Source: Plectrocnemia conspersa (lineage: Eukaryota; Arthropoda; Insecta; Trichoptera; Polycentropodidae). From it: 64,000 nucleotides of DNA. Position numbers and translations under genes: made by a program. The first letter of the stretch is position 1; each line of letters begins with the position of its first letter. The notes beneath the pieces are model-generated. The model made no database searches, was not told the DNA's origin, and was given only the letters and a program-made list of their open reading frames with translations. The stretch spans positions 1-64,000 of the forward strand of contig VTFK01000265.1 of the NCBI GenBank assembly GCA_009617715.1. Reading direction: 5' to 3'. Of the stretch, positions 33,306-45,660 are shown in pieces.

Positions 33306-34925
33306 AGTGTTGTGAATTCTTGAGTTTTAAGATTCTCGAGATTAAAAAATCATTTTTTTAAGCAAAAATAATTTTATTTAATATTTTATAAAAATTCTGA
33401 AAAAATTGATTGTTTTTAAAATTTATTAGGAATATTGTACTTTAATTTTTTGAAATATTTTATATTAAATAGTGAAATTTTGAAAAAGTTTTTCGTTCTT
33501 CAGAAACAGCTTACAAATAATACATAACCCAAAAAAAAATAGTTACAAATTTATATCATTATTCATAACCAGAAAAAATATTATATAATTATTTTTAAGA
33601 ATAGTGATCGACAAATTTACTTAGGAATTAATTCATTAAGAAAATATTTTTTTTAAAAAAAAAAAACAATAGCAATCTCCTAATTGATCCGATAATCTTA
33701 TTATTTTTTTTAATATGCAATTTTTAGTGACTGAAAAGTTTTTCTCATTCAATGCCAACGTTGATTTTATTGTACTTAATGATGTTTTTAGAAGTTGTAG
33801 ATTGTCTGTCAATTTTCCAGTTGCTTCGTAGGCGTTCATATATTTTTCAGTTTCCAGAAATTCTTATCATTATTTATTATCTTAAGGATAGAGTGTTAAA
33901 TTTTTCTTCTAAGGTTAAATTTATATCTTTTGTCAGTTACCAGAAATTTTTATCAGCTATTAGTTCCAATTTTGTATTAACGCTCTGAAGGTTAAATTAA
34001 TTTTATGCTTTATGTCTATTTCCATAGACATATTTTTCACCAGCTCAGTGCTTAGCTTAGAAAACAACCATTTCAGTGTGGTTTTATATAATTTTATTAT
34101 TTAAGCTTTTGAACTCAGAGAAAATAAATTTTGTTATACGTCCAAATGATAACAATTTAGGTTGTGAAAAAAATTATCAATTGTAGTTTCTTATTTTTCT
34201 GTAATTAGTTTTGAGAGCATCGAAACATTTAATATACCTTTTGCACATAAAAGATTAGCATCTTGCTGGCTCAGGGCCTTAACTGATATTGTAATAGGTT
34301 TCAGAGCATTCACTGAATTTTCGATTTTGAGAAATCGATGTAGCATAATTTTAATAATTGCAATTCAACCTTTTTTGTCGTTTCCATATGTAAAAATGAA
34401 TTACTTATTGGTGAGTTTTCAAAGTATTTGATTATTTTACGAATTTTCAATGATTTTCATATTAAGACACTAAAATGCTTTCACCGCTATTAATTCATCT
34501 TAATTTTTGTCAGCTATACAATAATTGTCTATCAAAATTTTCTGACTCAAAAAACTCATGGATTTTACATTCTCCGTCAGAATCGTAATCATTACAATTA
34601 TTATTGGAAAAAACACATTTAATACTGCTAAATGAATTCCATGGTTTAATTTAACCATCTCTTGTTATGACAACAATATTGTTTTGCATGCGTATTTCAA
34701 AAGATTCAAAATCTTTTCTGCTGCACATGAGCCGTTAATTCGCATTAATCCTGAATTATCCGATTCACTATTACAATAATACGGATAATAATTTAATTCT
34801 GAATAATATTTAAATAAGTAAAAAATTCGAGTTATTCTTGAGATTCTTATAAACCATTTTTCGAGTAACAATATTTTCGAAAAATAAAAATTCTCAAATT
34901 ATTCAAAATTTTGATCACAATCTAA
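33306..34925 (-). mobile_element. Fossil hAT element
   Basis: The left end TAGTGTTGTGAATTC (33306 on, followed by TTCTTGAG and GATTCTCGAGATT) and the right end, reverse-complemented, TAGATTGTGATCAAA (34924 down, followed by AATTTGAGAA) are similar imperfect termini. The C-terminal hAT dimerisation region lies near the left end on the minus strand, as expected for an element of this orientation. Length is about 1.6 kb. Target duplications have decayed or are misplaced by a few bases. Confidence 0.6.
33636..33839 (-). pseudogene. hAT transposase C-terminal domain
   Basis: The minus-strand frame reads YEATGKLTDNLQLLKTSLST, then IKSTLALNEKNFSVTKN and CILKKIIRLSDQLGD. This aligns with the hATC pattern (EATGKRTDNLxxLLxxLLTIxPTSxExERAFSVxGNFxTKxRxRLSDxxLDALCFLKxYF). 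The usual ESERAFS has changed to LNEKNFS and the C-terminus runs into low-complexity sequence. Upstream at 33.9-34.9 kb only weak traces of the rest of the protein remain. Role when intact: transposase dimerisation and catalysis. Confidence 0.7.
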
Positions 34926-35039
34926 TAGTAATACTGTAAAATATGAACGCAATATATTTTGGAAGGTAACACTTGTGTGAGTTTATTTTATGTACATATA
35001 TTTTTTCTTTGTAAGGTTTCGCGGTTTTATAAATATACA
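34926..35039. other. AT-rich spacer
   Basis: Nothing recognised. Confidence 0.5.
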
Positions 35040-35480
35040 CGTGCACAATATGTTTTTACACGTGTGTTTATTATTCAAATTAACGAACATCAATTAGCGT
35101 AATGGTTCCGGGACACACGATACGTACGGATAGTAGTGCAAACGAATCCACACAGAGCCGGCGCGCTGTGGGCCCGTAGCCTTCTGCGGCGTAGAGGCCT
35201 CTACGGGCTACGATGCTACGGGCTACGACAGTCGCCAGCGCGCTCGCCGGCGGGCAGACGTGTCCCGCTCCGGGTCTTACCATCGGAACCCGACGACTCG
35301 CGGACCGAAAAAAGTTTTCGAACCCGACAAATTTTCCGAATGAAAGTGCGCGTAGTTGAGTGTATAGAAAAGTGAATAGAAAAGTGAATTGAAAGATGGA
35401 AAAGTGTGCGCAACATGTGCGATCGATGATCGTCAGTGTGTCGCTATCGTGATCGATATGCGTTGTGATGGGATACGAGT
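35040..35480 (+). promoter_or_regulatory. GC-richest island, possible promoter/5' UTR
   Basis: 35100-35300 is the most GC-rich stretch in the window, with the palindrome GTAGAGGCCTCTAC (35191-35204), a GCCCGTAG...CTACGGGC inverted pair, and two direct CTACGGGCTACGA units. It is followed by GTGAATAGAAAAGTGAATTGA-type A/G-rich sequence (35371-35410), a style common in insect 5' untranslated regions. Frames on both strands are short and have no domain. It could be a non-coding first exon and promoter of a plus-strand gene whose coding exons lie outside the window, but no clear splice donor was identified. Confidence 0.35.
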
Positions 35481-37770
35481 TATGATGTTTAAAACGGTGC
35501 CTTTTATATATATATATATTATTATTATTGCTGTATCTTAATGAAGGAAAAACGTAATAATTTTCTCGTCGTTGTGTACATAAGCGCCGAAAACTGAATA
35601 TTTCATGCGAAAGATACGACTCAAAAAGCTAAGCTGTCTGGTCCTTCACGGCGGACGTTTTGAGATGTATTTTTTATTACTCTTTGTATATTAGTATTAT
35701 TTAGTATGTGCAGGATGTGCCAGGAATGAATAATTAATTATGATGCTTTTAAAATTGGCAACCTTAGGAAAATTGCTCTCTGGAAAAAATACAAAGAGAT
35801 TATTTTACAAAAAGGAACTTCGCCTATTAAAAACACCAGTCATATTAACATACATAATAAAGTAAAAATTACCGAATTCAAACCTTTTTAATTAAAAATA
35901 TATATCGATGGCTTATAATCTAAAATGGTTTTGGCAATATTTTGCTGTTATTTCTATTTTGTAAATGTGAGGTTTCCGATGTCTATATTTTCCTTATAAC
36001 AAAAGGCTATTTTTATACGTTTTTAAGGTGTGATCATGCCTCAAAATTTTACTTTTGTTAAGCTCACATGTTGTTGTACATGTTATAGAAAATGATTTTT
36101 TATTTGAATATTGCCCTTAATTATTTACCTAATCTTTTATTTTTATATTAAATTTAATATTGCATCATTACATATGAATGTTAGTTATATAATTTAATGA
36201 TAACGACAACAACAGAACATTAGTAGATAGTATATATTCTTTCATATGAAATTTCTTTAAAAATTAGATTCTCATACATTTTATTTAAATCGTGATTTTT
36301 TAGTAAAGTAGATTTAATTATCATACATATTCATACACATTTTAATTCAAAACTTTCTCTGATAGTTAAAAATTGTAATAAATATTTATAATTTAACTAT
36401 GCCAAGAAGATTTTAAAATATATGTTATCAATAATTGATATATAGATTTATATGTATTTAGTATTAATTTTTTATTCTCAGACCAATAATTAAAATAAAT
36501 CATTTTAGAATCCTATTTTTACTTATTATATATTTAAAAAATACTAGTTTATATTTAACCATTTAGATAACATAGTGGATTTTAATTAAAATGTCAGTTT
36601 TATAAGTCAATGTTTTTATATGTGTTTTTAAATATAAAACGTTTATTTCAATACAATAATAAATTTTACATTTTGGTATATAATATAATACACGTTACTG
36701 GTTTATAACTATTTTTAAGCTTACAATTTCATTATTAGCCTCTTTATAATAAAAAAAATCATAAGTAGCTAAAATTTACGGGGGAAAAAAAAGAGAATAG
36801 AAAAAAATATAAATTAAATGCAAATTTTAATACAGTTAGTTTATGATTTAAAACCATAAAAATGTGTTCTTCAGCATATAAAGTAAAACGTGTCTTGGCA
36901 TTTTGTGATTATATTTAAATTCATGTTTGTTTTTATCGTGATCTCAGATACATAAAAGTGATGGGTTGGTGTGGTTAAATATTTTTATTTTAGTGTATTC
37001 CGGTATGAAAATTACACTTTTAATATTGATATTTATATGCTATTATGAAAGTTTCTTAAGATAACTTTAAAAAAAAGTGTAATATATGTTTTATAGATTC
37101 ATTTTGGGTATCGATTAAGAAAAAATAGTATTGCTGGTGTTACTCCACACCAAGCAAGGGTATGTTAAAATGGTGTGATTGTGTGTGTATTATGATTATA
37201 TTTTTTGTAGTAAGCGCGTTCCTTCTATTAAATATTGTTTTAAGGGCAGCAAGCTCTTTATAGTGAAGTTCAAAAATTTATTTATTAAATTTTAACTTGT
37301 AACTTAACCAAGGATTTTAAGCTTGAAATGCATTATATGTTACTGCCCTGTTTACTTTGAAGAGGCGGTGGCAAAGTTTATTTAATATAATTCCCTCGGT
37401 TTTATTCTGTTTGATTTTAATTTTCCACCTCTCAAAATGTTTATTTAAGTTTTAAAAATATTTACTTAATGCTAATTTTGGAGAAATACTAGACTTTAAA
37501 TGCAATTGAAAAAAATCATAATTTATTTAAACAATAATTTTAAAATTGTAGGTTACTTTAAATGCAGACGTAACCCATTTTTTTGTCATGTAGTTGCTCA
37601 GCTTACTGTTTCTATTTTTTTTTCTTAATTTTGAATGTGTATTTAAGTAAAGTAAGTTTCAATATTAGCCTTTTTTATTTTATATTTTTAATACATATAT
37701 GATATTCTTTATCTCATTATTAGAGAATTTTCAATAACAGATATGTACGACCTAGCTCAATTTTAATTAT
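35481..37770. other. Long AT-rich non-coding stretch
   Basis: (TA)n at about 35505-35520 and many A/T runs. No coding frame, TIR pair or RNA gene seen in 2.3 kb. Confidence 0.5.
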
Positions 37771-37774
37771 TCAT

Positions 37775-37950
37775 CACGATATTCATCAGTGAGATTAGGA
37801 AAATCTAGGTAAACCTAATCTGTGATGATCGATCGGAATTATAATTATATGATTCCGATCTACCAAACATGATAGATGGTTCGTATGGGATTCGAACCCT
37901 CTTTCAGGTCAATAATCAGAGACTTATACCACTCGTCTATCGTTCTGGAT
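37775..37950 (-). repeat. tRNA-derived SINE-like element with two hairpins
   Basis: On the minus strand an A box-like TAGACGAGTGG (about 37930-37941) and a B box GGGTTCGAATCCC (37887-37899) have tRNA-like spacing, so RNA polymerase III transcription is plausible. Acceptor and T stems do not pair fully, so this is not a tRNA. Downstream on that strand two perfect or near-perfect hairpins follow: GATCGGAAT...ATTCCGATC (37832-37860) and AGATTAGG...CCTAATCT (37791-37820). A tRNA-related head plus a structured body fits a SINE or a SINE-like RNA. Confidence 0.5.
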
Positions 37951-38430
37951 AATATGCATACATATTAATATTCAAAACTGTGTCTGATAGTTGAAAAATA
38001 TTTTTTATTGTAGGACATATTATATAATATATAAATTCATTTTTTTGGATTAAAGGATATTAAAAGATTTTTAATTTATATACAGATTTATAATCAGTCG
38101 ATTAGATTTATATATTGGCTTATACTTTGTATACAAAAATATATTTTAGCTGAATGAATGTTATTATAATTCGCAGCTTTATGGCGATTTATGCCTTGCA
38201 TGTCCTAAACGCGAGATATTTTGATTTCCCCCGAGATACGCCGTCAATTATTTCATATATATTAAATTTTCGTCGTAAAAGTCGCGAATTCTTCTCACGC
38301 GGCAAGATTATGAGTTATAAAAGAATGTAACCCAAAGAAAAAAAATGATTCGTCTATATATAAAATGGACGAATAGACTATTAAAATATTTTGATTTATT
38401 GTAATATCATATTATAAATTTATTAGTATT
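37951..38430. other. Mostly AT-rich non-coding
   Basis: 38170-38300 is somewhat richer in CpG (ATGCCTTGCATGTCCTAAACG, CCCCCGAGATACGCCGTC). No gene. Confidence 0.4.
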
Positions 38431-39056
38431 TATTTAATACCCTCTCGCTTTATACGACAGATGAAATTTATTATTTACTCTTGTGCGGCGTATCTTTGAA
38501 GCTGAAAATTTATAAGGCTTAACTTTTACCTCCCCAAGACCCACCCTCAGGGCAATTACGTGTATTTCGGAAGGTATCGATTAAACGCTGGTGATTTCGA
38601 TGCGTACACTATAATTAACCGAAAGGCAAAGATCGATTTTCGATTAAGACTTTTATATGTTTACACACAGAACAATATCACCCTAAACCAATAAAATTGT
38701 CGTGTATAATATATATAATATTTTTTTCGCCCTTCAGGTGTGAATTGTACAATAAAATGTATCGGTCGGTCGGTTTGATGTGCCCGGGATCTGAACCGAA
38801 ACTATCGTTTCATTCTTTTTTTTTTTATTCTATTTGTTCATGTCTCTGTTTGACCCTCTTTTCTTTTCCTTTTCTCTCACTCCCCAGAGCTCTAGGCGTC
38901 CCATTCAATTTTATGTCACCCCTTCAAATTCGGGAGTATTTCATTGATACTGGTTTTGTCGTGTATTCGTTCGGGACCAAAAGGAGAGTCGAGAAATTGA
39001 CCGTCCCACTTCAAGTGCGAATATTAGCATTTGTATTATGTTCGCTTTGTGAATAA
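38431..39056 (+). other. Moderate-GC island with strong polypyrimidine tract
   Basis: 38814-38887 is an exceptional pyrimidine-rich run ending CTCACTCCCCAG, the form of a 3' splice acceptor. A frame stays open after it to 39053 (ALGVPFNFMSPLQIREYF...). The predicted peptide has no recognisable domain, so this may be a terminal or untranslated exon, or just a pyrimidine tract. Confidence 0.25.
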
Positions 39057-40249
39057 ATATTTAATATGTATTAAAATAATATATGTATTATATTAAAATA
39101 AATCATAAATATTATTATTCTCAATTATATGCTATCACAATTATAACATTATCTATATAAATCTAACTTAAATTTGGACACACTTTAAGGCTATTTTTTA
39201 AGCCACGTATATACATACATATATAAATACATAAATTAATGAAACTTTCTTACATACATGTAAATATTACAATACTAATTCGTCTCCAAAGATGTTGAAA
39301 ATTTGTATATTATATAGATGTCTGCGACTCATAAAAAATAACAGCCTTAAGCAAAGTAGCGGAACACAGCAATACATATATTATAATCTAATAATTTAAG
39401 TTATTATAAATATAATCAATTTTGTGCATATTTTATTTTAACGTTTATTTAGTATGTTGTTGTAATTTTTGCCATTCTGCATTAAATATATTTTGTATCA
39501 TAAATTTAATAATACATTTAGCTCATGATACTATTTATTTTTATTGTCAAATTAGTGTTTCAAGTGATATAAAATATGTATTATATTGTATATGCTATAC
39601 AAGTTCATATAATTCCAAGTTGAATCTTACGTACCTTTAGTATTTGCTTTCATCCCCTGTTCTTTGAAATATAATATAACCACACAACAATAAGGACACT
39701 TTGTAATGCTTTTGTCGTATTCTTCAGTTGTAATGTCTTTGCGACGCGAAAGTTGTTTCAATCTTGAAATTTTTAGATGACTCAAAACAATTCCCCGTTA
39801 TACGCTTCAAGATTTTTCCATATAAATGACAGTAAAAAATAAATATTCGTACAAAGTACGTTGTAAAATAGATATATTTATTATTTTATTAATATTTTAA
39901 CGTATAATATATTTTGTATATATTCATTTATATTATGTACAACTAGGAAATGTTACTCAAAACTTTAAAATATTACATATGTCGATAGTTATTATTTGTA
40001 AACTAGAAAAGTTCTGTTTCAGTCTCAATTAAAATGTTCGATACTTCATAACGACTTTTATATTAATTTTCTGTTAATTTTGAGTCATAGTGTCAGTTGT
40101 ATTAATATACAAAATATTTATATACGTGATTTCTGCTGACTTAGTTACTCGATCAGACTCGGTATTACTAAAAATACTCTCGCAGACTTATAATTAAAAT
40201 TAATAATATTTACCAAGTTGACTTATGTTTTTTCACTCTTTTATTGAAA
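39057..40249. other. AT-rich non-coding
   Basis: Nothing recognised. Confidence 0.5.
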
Positions 40250-40720
40250 AGCGTTTCACGGGCGAGCCCTTTGGCACGTTCGCGTTTACCTAATCGCGTA
40301 ATCCCTTCGCTCACTTCCCGACTTATTTTAATTAATGATTTTCGTTCCAGGACTGAGGCCGCGTGCTTTTCGGCCATTATTAACGCTCGTGTTGGCCGGA
40401 TTTGTTATTTCTTTTAATTATGTAACCCGCTCGTGAACTTGGCTCTATAATCAAAGGGCATAAGATATACTCCAAGATATCCGTACGTACATAGTAGGCG
40501 TAATAAGGGCCTAGAGAGCGTTCGTATTTACGCGTATAGATGCCCCCCGTTCTTGCGCCGCCTTAGCTCCCTTTGATGGTTAGCACATTTGCGGTTGAAT
40601 ATTAAAAGAGAAGATACGCCCTTCGCCGAAGTACCGAGTGTTATATACTATCTCGAGGCATCTGAAAAATAATAGAATCCCTTTGACGCTCACGCGCGTT
40701 ATCGCGGTTGAAAAAAAAAA
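40250..40720. other. GC-richer island
   Basis: Complex CpG-rich sequence without a supported frame. Candidate conserved non-coding element. Confidence 0.35.
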
Positions 40721-43700
40721 GTAATTTTGTTTCTATGAATAGACTAGTGGTTTTCGAAGGTGTTCACTTTAAACAATATTTACCTGCGTAACTCGTTAGA
40801 TTGCTTTTGAAAAAAATAGTGATAGAATTGAGATAAAGTTTTTAATTTAAGTGCATAAATTTTGATTAAATAAATGTGTTGCGCTTTTCCTCCGCAATAC
40901 ATGTCCGAAGAACTGTAGAATTTCGCTGACAGTTCTTGAATATACAGCTCTTTTAATATGGAGATATTAGTTCTCTAATGTGCCACAGTGCTTCTTCTCC
41001 AGCGTTTCTAAATCTCACTCAAGCCCATATATATACCGGAACTCTGAAGCATATAATAACAACCAGATTTTAGTTGTACGTATTTTAATCTGTCGTTGTA
41101 CGTTTATATTACTATGATTTTTTTTAAGAACAGATTTTATATAATATACATATTTTATTTTAAGCGAAATTGTCTACTTTATTAATTTATTCATTATCTT
41201 GAAAGACCAAAATAAACTTGGCCGTGGTATTATAAAGGTTTCATTATGTATAAGCATCTTCTTTTAATATTCTGTTCCTGTGACCTGTTGATGTTAATGA
41301 AAATTCTAGACACGCAGTTGTCTAACTTTGATTTACAAAGACAATTTTATCTTATTATTTTAAATAGTATTAAAAAATACATTTATTATTCGAGTCTAGA
41401 TAACGCGTCACATAATATGTAAATATCTTTTGCTATTGTAAAGCACCTTGGAATAAGTGTGTAAATATTAATCTTGTTACATAGTAAAGTACCTTGGAAT
41501 AAGTAATGGAATAAGATACCGTACGCATTAGCGTGATTGAGCTTTTAAGAAAACAATTTCTGATAGTATTAAGTTGTCTAAAAAGCTCTAAAGATAAAAT
41601 GTTAATAAATAAAGAGGCTGCTAAAATAAATGTAATATTATAATTTAATTTAATATTCATGAAATATATATGTATATATATACAATATTTTTTATATATC
41701 AAAATTATATTAAAAAATATAATAAATCGTTAGTTCACATTCACGCTGGAAATGCACCACACTGCGTCAGAATTCTATTAGCAAATTGCATAATGTGAGG
41801 CAACGGTCAATTGCCGTATAATTTAATGCAAATTTATGTAATTATCATTCATCATAATAATTTACCCGCTTAAAATGTTTAGAACCGTCAGTTTGTTTTG
41901 AAACCTTTCAAATGACTGAAATTTAACTCTGAAACCCACGATTTTGCATAACGTTGTACTCTCGATTATTCACCATTTATTATTTTAACTTTGCCATTTA
42001 ATACAATTACTAACATATCGTTTATTAGTTGAAAAGTTATTGCGTCTATATGAATATAATTACAAAGCGATATGACCTTAATTGCAATTGATGTTAGTGA
42101 ATTATTTTTTCCAATATATTTTTTTCATTTTTTTTTGAGTAAATTAGCTATTACAATATTGATATATTGTATTGTATATAATGTAACTAACTAGTTAATA
42201 ATTAATTAAGCCAAGTTTACTTTTAAATAAATTGATATTTTTTCCATTAAACATAGGTTGAAATTCTTGCAATTACCAAAATCGAAATAAATTTCTTAGC
42301 AATACTGCCACGCAATAAAAATATTATTAAAAAAATAAATCCTATATTTCTAGACCCATAAAATGATACTGTACATAAATCTTTGTAAAAAGTTATTATT
42401 TATATAGTTTAAGTACCGATTGGGCAAATTTATAGTTTTGTTTTTATAAAACTTAAACCTGTCATAGATATGGAATAAAAATAATTTAGTCATTGTATAC
42501 TTTTTAGTGTATGAATTAAAACATTTACCAACTAATGCAATAATTAAGTAAAACTAAATAATTTGAAACCTAGAAAACTGAAAAATGAAAATGTTGTTAT
42601 GTTACACCATTTTTTATATTCAAAGTTAAAAATATATAATATCACTGCCTCATTTTAAAAAAGCTTTCAACTGAATGTTGCTTATTCAACTGGAACGATT
42701 TCCAACTTTCTATTAATGTTTTATTCGTTGTAAATCTAAGTGAAAAGTTGCAACCAATAGGTAGTCACACATATTTTACCTCAATTAAAAATATGATTGG
42801 ATGGAGCTTAAAAAAGTGTTAAAAAGCTGATTTGATTTTTATATTGGTTTAAAAGTCATCAATATTTATATAAAAGATTTTTTTTGCATTTTGCAAAATT
42901 ACAAATTTAATATTAAAAATACTATTGTAGAACAGAAAAGAAGCAACTTTAAATTTTGCGTTGTGTAGCAAATAAAATGTTACAGTTTAGCATATATAAT
43001 ATTTTGCACTTATCTTTATTTCAGAAAACCTTAGCAATTTCTTACATTTATTAACGTACAATACTATTATTTTTCCTGTTAAAAGTAGTAACAATTTAAT
43101 TTCTATTTACTAATATGCAATGAAAACTTAAATTAATTCATATTAAAAATAATAATTAATCACCAATTACTAAATATAAAAAAATGTATAACATATACAT
43201 ATTTATTTTAACGTTATACTTTTACTGGGTCTTTTACTGTCAATATTGTCATACATCAATTTCAATTAGTTATATTGGCTAAAATATATTTTGCGTTCAA
43301 TATATTTATTGGATATATTTAATCAAGAGCAGTACATTATAATAATTAATATTTTATTTCAGCTGAATATATAAATTTAAGTAATTTCTAATTAATAATT
43401 TAAAAATAAGTTTTTTGTATTTTGATAATTGAATATCAATAGTATTTTTTTAAGAATATTTCTAAACAAATTAGTAAATTTCAATTCTGAATATATGTAT
43501 GTACAGTTACGATTTATATGTTTCAACTTCTTAATTTTTTCGTCTTCAAGTCATATTTGATAATTTTAATAAGCTATTTTTAGTGAAATTATATCATTTT
43601 TTTGTCGTTTCTTCTACTTTTTTTATTGGTTTCTATTTTTTACTTATATTTGTCCCTGTTCAAAAAAGCTTTCTACCTAACCTTTAACTGTTTCAAAACA

Positions 43701-43870
43701 AGTTTAGGTGCAAATATAAAGTTTAAGTTAATGAATTTTTTTAGCAGTTTTTATATTGAAAATATTAAAATTTTGTAAGTGCGATTATTTGTGTTAAAAA
43801 ATGCAATTTTCAATACTTTTTATTAAAGCAGATAAAACTTTTCGATTACTTTTATTTAAACTTTGTTTCA
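40721..43870. other. Long AT-rich non-coding stretch
   Basis: 3.1 kb with no coding frame, element termini or structured RNA that I can support. A short direct repeat (AAAGyACCTTGGAATAAGT) occurs at 41441-41459 and 41485-41503. Confidence 0.5.
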
Positions 43871-43874
43871 ACTA

Positions 43875-44695
43875 GAAATTCCAGTTTCACGATGTTTTTT
43901 ATTTCTCGAGAAATAAGAAATCTCATTTTATCTTCTCGATTTTCTAGTGAAATTTTAATTATTAAAAAATAGCTTTAATATATAATATATAATTATAAAA
44001 ATGGTGTATTTTTGTAAATATGTTTATTGTAAAATATTTTTACTGGTTATATTTTTACAATTTTTTTCGGCAATTTTTAAGCATATAAATTATATTATTC
44101 CTCGTAATTAAAATATAAAATATTTTTCATTTATTAAAACATATTGTTGGTACATTATTTTTAAAATAACAAACAATATTTGTAGTATTAGACGTTTTTT
44201 CACCCGAAACGTAGATACAATTGCCAATAAATTTTTCTTATTACGAACAAGATAAAAATTCAAAGCCTCTTTGGATTACTAAAAAACGAGATTCATGTTC
44301 GCCAACAGATAAATTTTATGGCGTATCTCTGTGAAAAGCTCACATAATTTTTTGCAATCTGCTGATTCTCACGCGGAGTAGATTTCATAGTGGTACTTTA
44401 GTATCTGATTTATGTTAAAGCAAAGATAAGGTCAAATGGAGTAGTTGAGACAGTCGTAAATAAATTTTCCATTCGAATTCTTACTTGACGTCTATTAAAA
44501 TCTTCCAAGAAAGCATGCATATTTTCAAACATTTGGCATAAGCTCACCCTTTCTTATGCTGCGGTATAAAAAGTGCAATGACTGTAAATCATTTAAAAAT
44601 ATTCGTACAAATTTAATTTTGAACTAAAAAGGCTCTATGAAAATTCTCGAGAAATGAGAATGTTGGATTTGGCATTGTCTGTTTCATTGCTTTAA
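43875..44695 (-). mobile_element. Probable fossil hAT element
   Basis: ATTTCTCGAGAAAT at 43901-43914 near the left end and TTCTCGAGAAATGAGAA at 44644-44660 near the right end form inverted subterminal matches (TTCTCATTTCTCGAGAA in reverse). Between them a minus-strand stretch reads CQMFENMHAFLEDFNRRQVR, IRMENLFTTVSTTPFDLIF, coding-like but not decisive. The TTCTCGAG signature is shared with the 33.3-kb hAT. No dimerisation motif was found. Confidence 0.4.
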
Positions 44696-45089
44696 TTTTT
44701 AATTTATGTACTCCTTAAAAAAATCTAAAAAACATGTCAAAAAAATTGACAAAATATTTGACATATTTGAACCACGATTCAGTCATATTTTGACTCATAA
44801 ATAAAATTGGTAGAAGATGTAGATTTTTTATTATGAAATTTCGTTTCTTGACAAGCTGATTTTTTTCTTAATCGCCAAAATATAACACTTCATTTCCAAT
44901 TTAGAACTTATGTAATAATATATAATATAATAAATGTTTAACACATTTTTTTTTGGCAATAACTATTATTTTATAAATTACATAATTAATTTAACTTGTC
45001 TATAGCTTAGATTATATTGTAAATCATATTTTAAAATATCTCTACAGTACTAGAATGTATACGTCATTGTTCAATAGAGTAATTTAGGA
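44696..45089. other. AT-rich non-coding
   Basis: Nothing recognised. Confidence 0.5.
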
Positions 45090-45660
45090 TATATGTACAT
45101 ATATTTTTATTTTACGACCCCACGGCTCACTCAAGTCAAAAAAGGCCCACTTATAAAACAAACAGTTGATAATGCGGTTCGGTTAAACGGGAATGAACCG
45201 CAGTTAAGATCTTCGGCTGGCAATTGTTCGGTACACGTACCCCATCCATTCATTCATTGTTTACCTCGACGGATCGAAGGACTCGTGGGCGATAAAAGGG
45301 TGGGCATAAAAGAGAGCCAAGAATTGTTTAAAGCAGTGCGCGGCCAAAATTTACGTTCGTCGAATTGAAATCGGCCTCATTACGCGGTGGCCCGGCCAGG
45401 TATAGGGTGGTTATAAGGTATAGGTGGCATTTCGTATGTAAGCCTCGTGCGATCGTTCCGAACGGCCGAGTCTTGCATGACCGTTCCATTTGGGCTGGAA
45501 ATCGCTAATAAAAAGGGTCAGAGGCTGCGTTTATCTGGGCGGGGTGGTTGTGCCGGGGGGTCGGTAGTTGTTACGCCACAACCTGACTGCGTTCATAAAA
45601 ACAGAAAGATAAAACCTTGGCTGATTCGGACCGAGTCTCTTTTGTTATAGAAAGCCTAAA
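45090..45660. other. GC-richer island
   Basis: About 560 bases of complex sequence including GTATAGGGTGGTTATAAGGT and ATAGGTGGC repeats near 45400-45430 and a G-rich tract (GGGCGGGGTGG...GGGGGGTCGG) at 45537-45562. Frames are open but without domains. Candidate conserved non-coding element. Confidence 0.4.

Noticed and set aside
37870..37950. Functional tRNA on the minus strand
   Set aside because: The T stem and acceptor stem fail to pair; better explained as a tRNA-derived SINE.
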